From Actinomadura xylanilytica (GTDB lineage Bacteria; Actinomycetota; Actinomycetes; Streptosporangiales; Streptosporangiaceae), in assembly GCF_030283145.1 (NCBI RefSeq), contig NZ_JASNWE010000001.1:1549751-1613750 (forward strand): a DNA stretch of 64,000 nucleotides. The letters run 5' to 3'. Below are positions 61,929 through 64,000 of the stretch, piece by piece; positions within the stretch are counted from its first letter, which is position 1; the number at the start of each line of letters is the position of its first letter. The notes under the pieces are model-generated. The model saw only the letters and a list, made by a program, of their open reading frames with translations. It had not been told where the DNA came from and made no database searches. A program made the translations under genes and the position numbers.

Positions 61929-63404
61929 TCAGGGGACGTCGTCCCAGAGCTTGCGGTCGTCGCCGCGCGGGTCGCCGACCACCGGGTCGCCCGCGGCGTC
62001 GAAGATCTTCACCATCCGGGTGTCGGAGCCGAACCGCTCCCAGCCCGGGTCGCCGTGCACGGCGAAGTCGATCCAGGCGCGGTGCATGGTGTCGGCCAGT
62101 TCCTGGGGCGGGTTGGGGCCGGTCAACCCCCCGGTCCCCGCGCCGAGGTTGTCGAAGACGAACCCGAGCTCCAGCGCGTGGCAGGCGCCGAGGTCGTGGT
62201 CGGGCGACCGCCAGCCGAACTCGTACATCCAGGTCGGAGCGGGCGCGTGGCCGTCGGCGACGCGGTTGGCGGGGACGCGGAACATCCGGTCGGTGATGAG
62301 CGTGGCCATCAGCTCCCCGGCGCTCTGCCCGGTGTGACGGTCGCGGTACGCGGCGGCCACGGCGGGCGGGACGCCCATGCCCGCGCAGGCGGCGTCGACC
62401 AGATCGTCGTTGAGGATCGTGGCGAGCCCGGTCGGCATCAGGAACAGCCGGAACTCCTCGGCGGTCGTGCCGATGAGCAGGTCGACGTCGCGTCCGGCGC
62501 CGTCCGCGATGGCGTCCTCGGCGCGGCGCGGGTACAGGTCGCCGTCCAGCACCGGCATCAGCGACATCGCGGCGGACGCGGTGGTCCGGCCCCAGTGGCG
62601 CGGATCGGGCAGCGCGGCGACCGCGGCGGCGATCTCGGCCTGCACCGGGATGATCGCGGCGGGGGCGAGCGCGGCGAACCCCGCGGCGGTCGGCTCCACG
62701 CCGAGCCGGGACGCCATCTCGCGGGTGACGACCATGGCGTCGTCCGGGTCCTGCGCGATGTTGCCCGCACCGCTCTGCGCGATGGCCCGGTGGAACAGCC
62801 CGAGGTCGAGGGAGAGCAGCGTGGTGACGCTCATCGCGCCCGCGGACTCGCCGAAGACGGTGACCCGGCCGGGGTCGCCGCCGAACGCGGCGATGTTGTC
62901 GCGGACCCATTCGAGGGCGGCGATCTGGTCGCGCAGGCCGCGGTTGGACGGGGCGCCGGGCAGGTTGGCGAACCCCTCCACGCCCAGCCGGTAGTTGAAG
63001 GTCACGCAGACGACGCCGTCGCGGGCGAACGCGGCGCCGTTGTAGACGTCCACGGCCCCGGACCCGTTGCGGAACGCGCCGCCGTGGATCCACACCATGA
63101 CCGGCAGGCCCGCCCCTCCCGGCGCGGGCTCCGGCGTCCAGACGTTGAGGTTCAGGCAGTCGTCGCCCGGGATCTGCGGGTCGGGCAGCAGCATGTCGTA
63201 CGGCTTGGGGTAGCCGGGCTTGGGCGCGGTCGGGCCCGGCTCGGTGGCGTCGCGGACGCCGTCCCAGGACTCGGGCGGGCGCGGCGCCTGGAAGCGGTTC
63301 GCGCCGAAGGGCGGCGCGGCGTAGGGGATGCCGAGGAAGGCGGCGATCCCGCCGCGCGTGGTCCCGCGCACCTTGCCGTACGCCGTCTGGACGACCGCAG
63401 TCAT
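61929..63404 (-). CDS. Type-B carboxylesterase
   Basis: A 491-residue esterase of the acetylcholinesterase-like family. The nucleophile elbow is VFGESAGAMS, the oxyanion region is VWIHGGAF, EDCLxLNVW appears as GDDCLNLNVWTP, and the late acid and His fall in EFRLF and DLGACHALEL (HALELGFVF). No signal peptide is seen. Substrate unknown. A palindrome just upstream and a TetR gene on the same strand suggest local repression. Confidence 0.85.
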   Translation of the reverse strand: MTAVVQTAYGKVRGTTRGGIAAFLGIPYAAPPFGANRFQAPRPPESWDGVRDATEPGPTAPKPGYPKPYDMLLPDPQIPGDDCLNLNVWTPEPAPGGAGLPVMVWIHGGAFRNGSGAVDVYNGAAFARDGVVCVTFNYRLGVEGFANLPGAPSNRGLRDQIAALEWVRDNIAAFGGDPGRVTVFGESAGAMSVTTLLSLDLGLFHRAIAQSGAGNIAQDPDDAMVVTREMASRLGVEPTAAGFAALAPAAIIPVQAEIAAAVAALPDPRHWGRTTASAAMSLMPVLDGDLYPRRAEDAIADGAGRDVDLLIGTTAEEFRLFLMPTGLATILNDDLVDAACAGMGVPPAVAAAYRDRHTGQSAGELMATLITDRMFRVPANRVADGHAPAPTWMYEFGWRSPDHDLGACHALELGFVFDNLGAGTGGLTGPNPPQELADTMHRAWIDFAVHGDPGWERFGSDTRMVKIFDAAGDPVVGDPRGDDRKLWDDVP

Positions 63405-63420
63405 GCCGCGCCTCCGGTTC

Positions 63421-63435
63421 TAGAACGAAGTTCGA
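63421..63435. promoter_or_regulatory. Candidate operator upstream of the carboxylesterase
   Basis: TAGAACGAAGTTCGA is a GAAC-N3-GTTC palindrome with near-symmetric flanks, 16 bases before the carboxylesterase start. The TetR gene encoded just upstream on the same strand is the likely binder. Between 63436 and 63562 nothing else is recognised. Confidence 0.45.
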
Positions 63436-63562
63436 CTCAGCCAGAGGGTACGGGACGCCCCCGCCCGACCGGAAGCGCGCCGGACCGAAGGACCGAACCC
63501 GAGTCCGGCAGGACGGGGCAGACCGGCGGGGCGGCGGAATGGTCGAGCGGGCGGGCGGGCGG

Positions 63563-64000
63563 TCAGGCGGGCGGTGGCCCCGGGCGCAGCATCCGGGTCA
63601 GGTGCTCGCGGGCGAACGCGCGGATGGCGTCCTCGCCGTCGAGCCGGAGCCCGCCGCCCGGAATCAGCAGCAGCGACACCGCGACCCGGAGCAGCACCTC
63701 GGCGACCGTGGCGTAGTCCTGCCCGTCGCCCGGACGGGCCCGGCGCAGCCGGTCGGCGAGGATGTCGCGGGCGGCGAGCATGACCGCGCCGCCGTTCATG
63801 CTGAGCTGCGGGAGGAACGCCTCGGGCTCGCTCTCCAGCACGCGGGTCATCAGCGGGTGCGTGCGGGCGCCGCGCAGGCCGACGACGAAGCCCTCGACCA
63901 CCGCGTCCTCGGGGGTGGGCAGCCCCTCGGTCGCATCGGCGATCGAGGTCAGGAAGCGGTGCACCTCGCGCAGGATGACCGCCTGGAGGAGCTGCTCCTT
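63563..64000 (-). CDS. TetR-family regulator, C-terminal part (cut by window edge)
   Basis: The frame is open to the window end, so the N-terminal DNA-binding domain is missing. The visible 145 residues begin KEQLLQAVILREV, which matches the end of the TetR helix-turn-helix domain, and continue as the all-helical ligand-binding domain (DAVVEGFVVGLRGARTHPLM, AVSLLLIPGG). It probably controls the carboxylesterase gene. Confidence 0.75.
   Translation of the reverse strand, partial: KEQLLQAVILREVHRFLTSIADATEGLPTPEDAVVEGFVVGLRGARTHPLMTRVLESEPEAFLPQLSMNGGAVMLAARDILADRLRRARPGDGQDYATVAEVLLRVAVSLLLIPGGGLRLDGEDAIRAFAREHLTRMLRPGPPPA

Noticed and set aside
1..64000. tRNA, rRNA or known riboswitches
   Set aside because: I recognised no cloverleaf, rRNA segment or conserved riboswitch core by reading; a covariance-model scan would be needed to exclude them.

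Overview
The window is very GC-rich DNA (roughly 70% by eye) with dense genes, many GTG and a TTG start, and marker genes of Actinomycetota: WhiB1, a SigR/RsrA pair with the cysteine and histidine positions of Streptomyces RsrA, PdtaS, a DasR-like regulator, an RsbW/SigF-type pair and an actinomycete integrative-element remnant. The CU044_5270-type protein next to an ECF sigma gene points to Thermomonosporaceae/Streptosporangiales (for example Actinomadura); this is inference, because no rRNA marker is present.

Layout. 0-3.2 kb: a sensor kinase and a frameshifted ECF sigma gene coupled to its membrane partner. 3.2-15.9 kb: a sugar-acid/glycan catabolic array on the minus strand (glucarate-dehydratase-like enolase, GH38 glycosidase, ABC importer, GntR/FCD regulator, esterase, secreted propeller protein, SDR) with a divergent 2-keto-3-deoxy-sugar kinase; one motif occurs upstream of both the regulator and the SDR/kinase pair. 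16-21.4 kb: RsbW/SigF, a diacylglycerol-kinase-like enzyme, whiB1 with a CRP/Rex-type site, and pdtaS. 21.4-32.7 kb: biotin supply and use (bioF, bioDB, bsaP, accC), mixed with a DasR-like regulator, a Uma2 nuclease behind a LexA-like box, a carotenoid oxygenase and an ilvG-like TPP enzyme. 32.8-35.5 kb: two coupled membrane HD-domain proteins. 36-41.6 kb: an epimerase, sigR-rsrA with a perfect SigR promoter, a methyltransferase, a DksA-type protein, an SRAP protein and a DoxX-like protein with a histone-H1-like tail.

42.3-44.6 kb holds the most unusual locus: two paralogous small peptides with a shared leader-like block and two conserved cysteines, followed by a polytopic M50 metalloprotease that appears to carry an N-terminal PqqD/RRE-like domain. 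The cassette has its own promoter, a terminator between the two peptide genes and a strong terminator at its end. No RiPP modification enzyme is visible. I propose it as a minimal, possibly undescribed peptide maturation/secretion cassette.

44.6-50.4 kb is a complete cydABDC operon. 50.5-57.2 kb holds aroA-rsgA, with a repeat insertion in the RsgA zinc domain, then a Ser/Thr kinase, hisN and a GAP-family membrane protein. 57.4-60.4 kb is a decayed integrative element bounded by imperfect 62-63-bp direct repeats, in which a replication-initiator fragment is fused to a tyrosine-integrase C-terminus. The window ends with lhgO, a type-B carboxylesterase and a TetR regulator cut by the edge.
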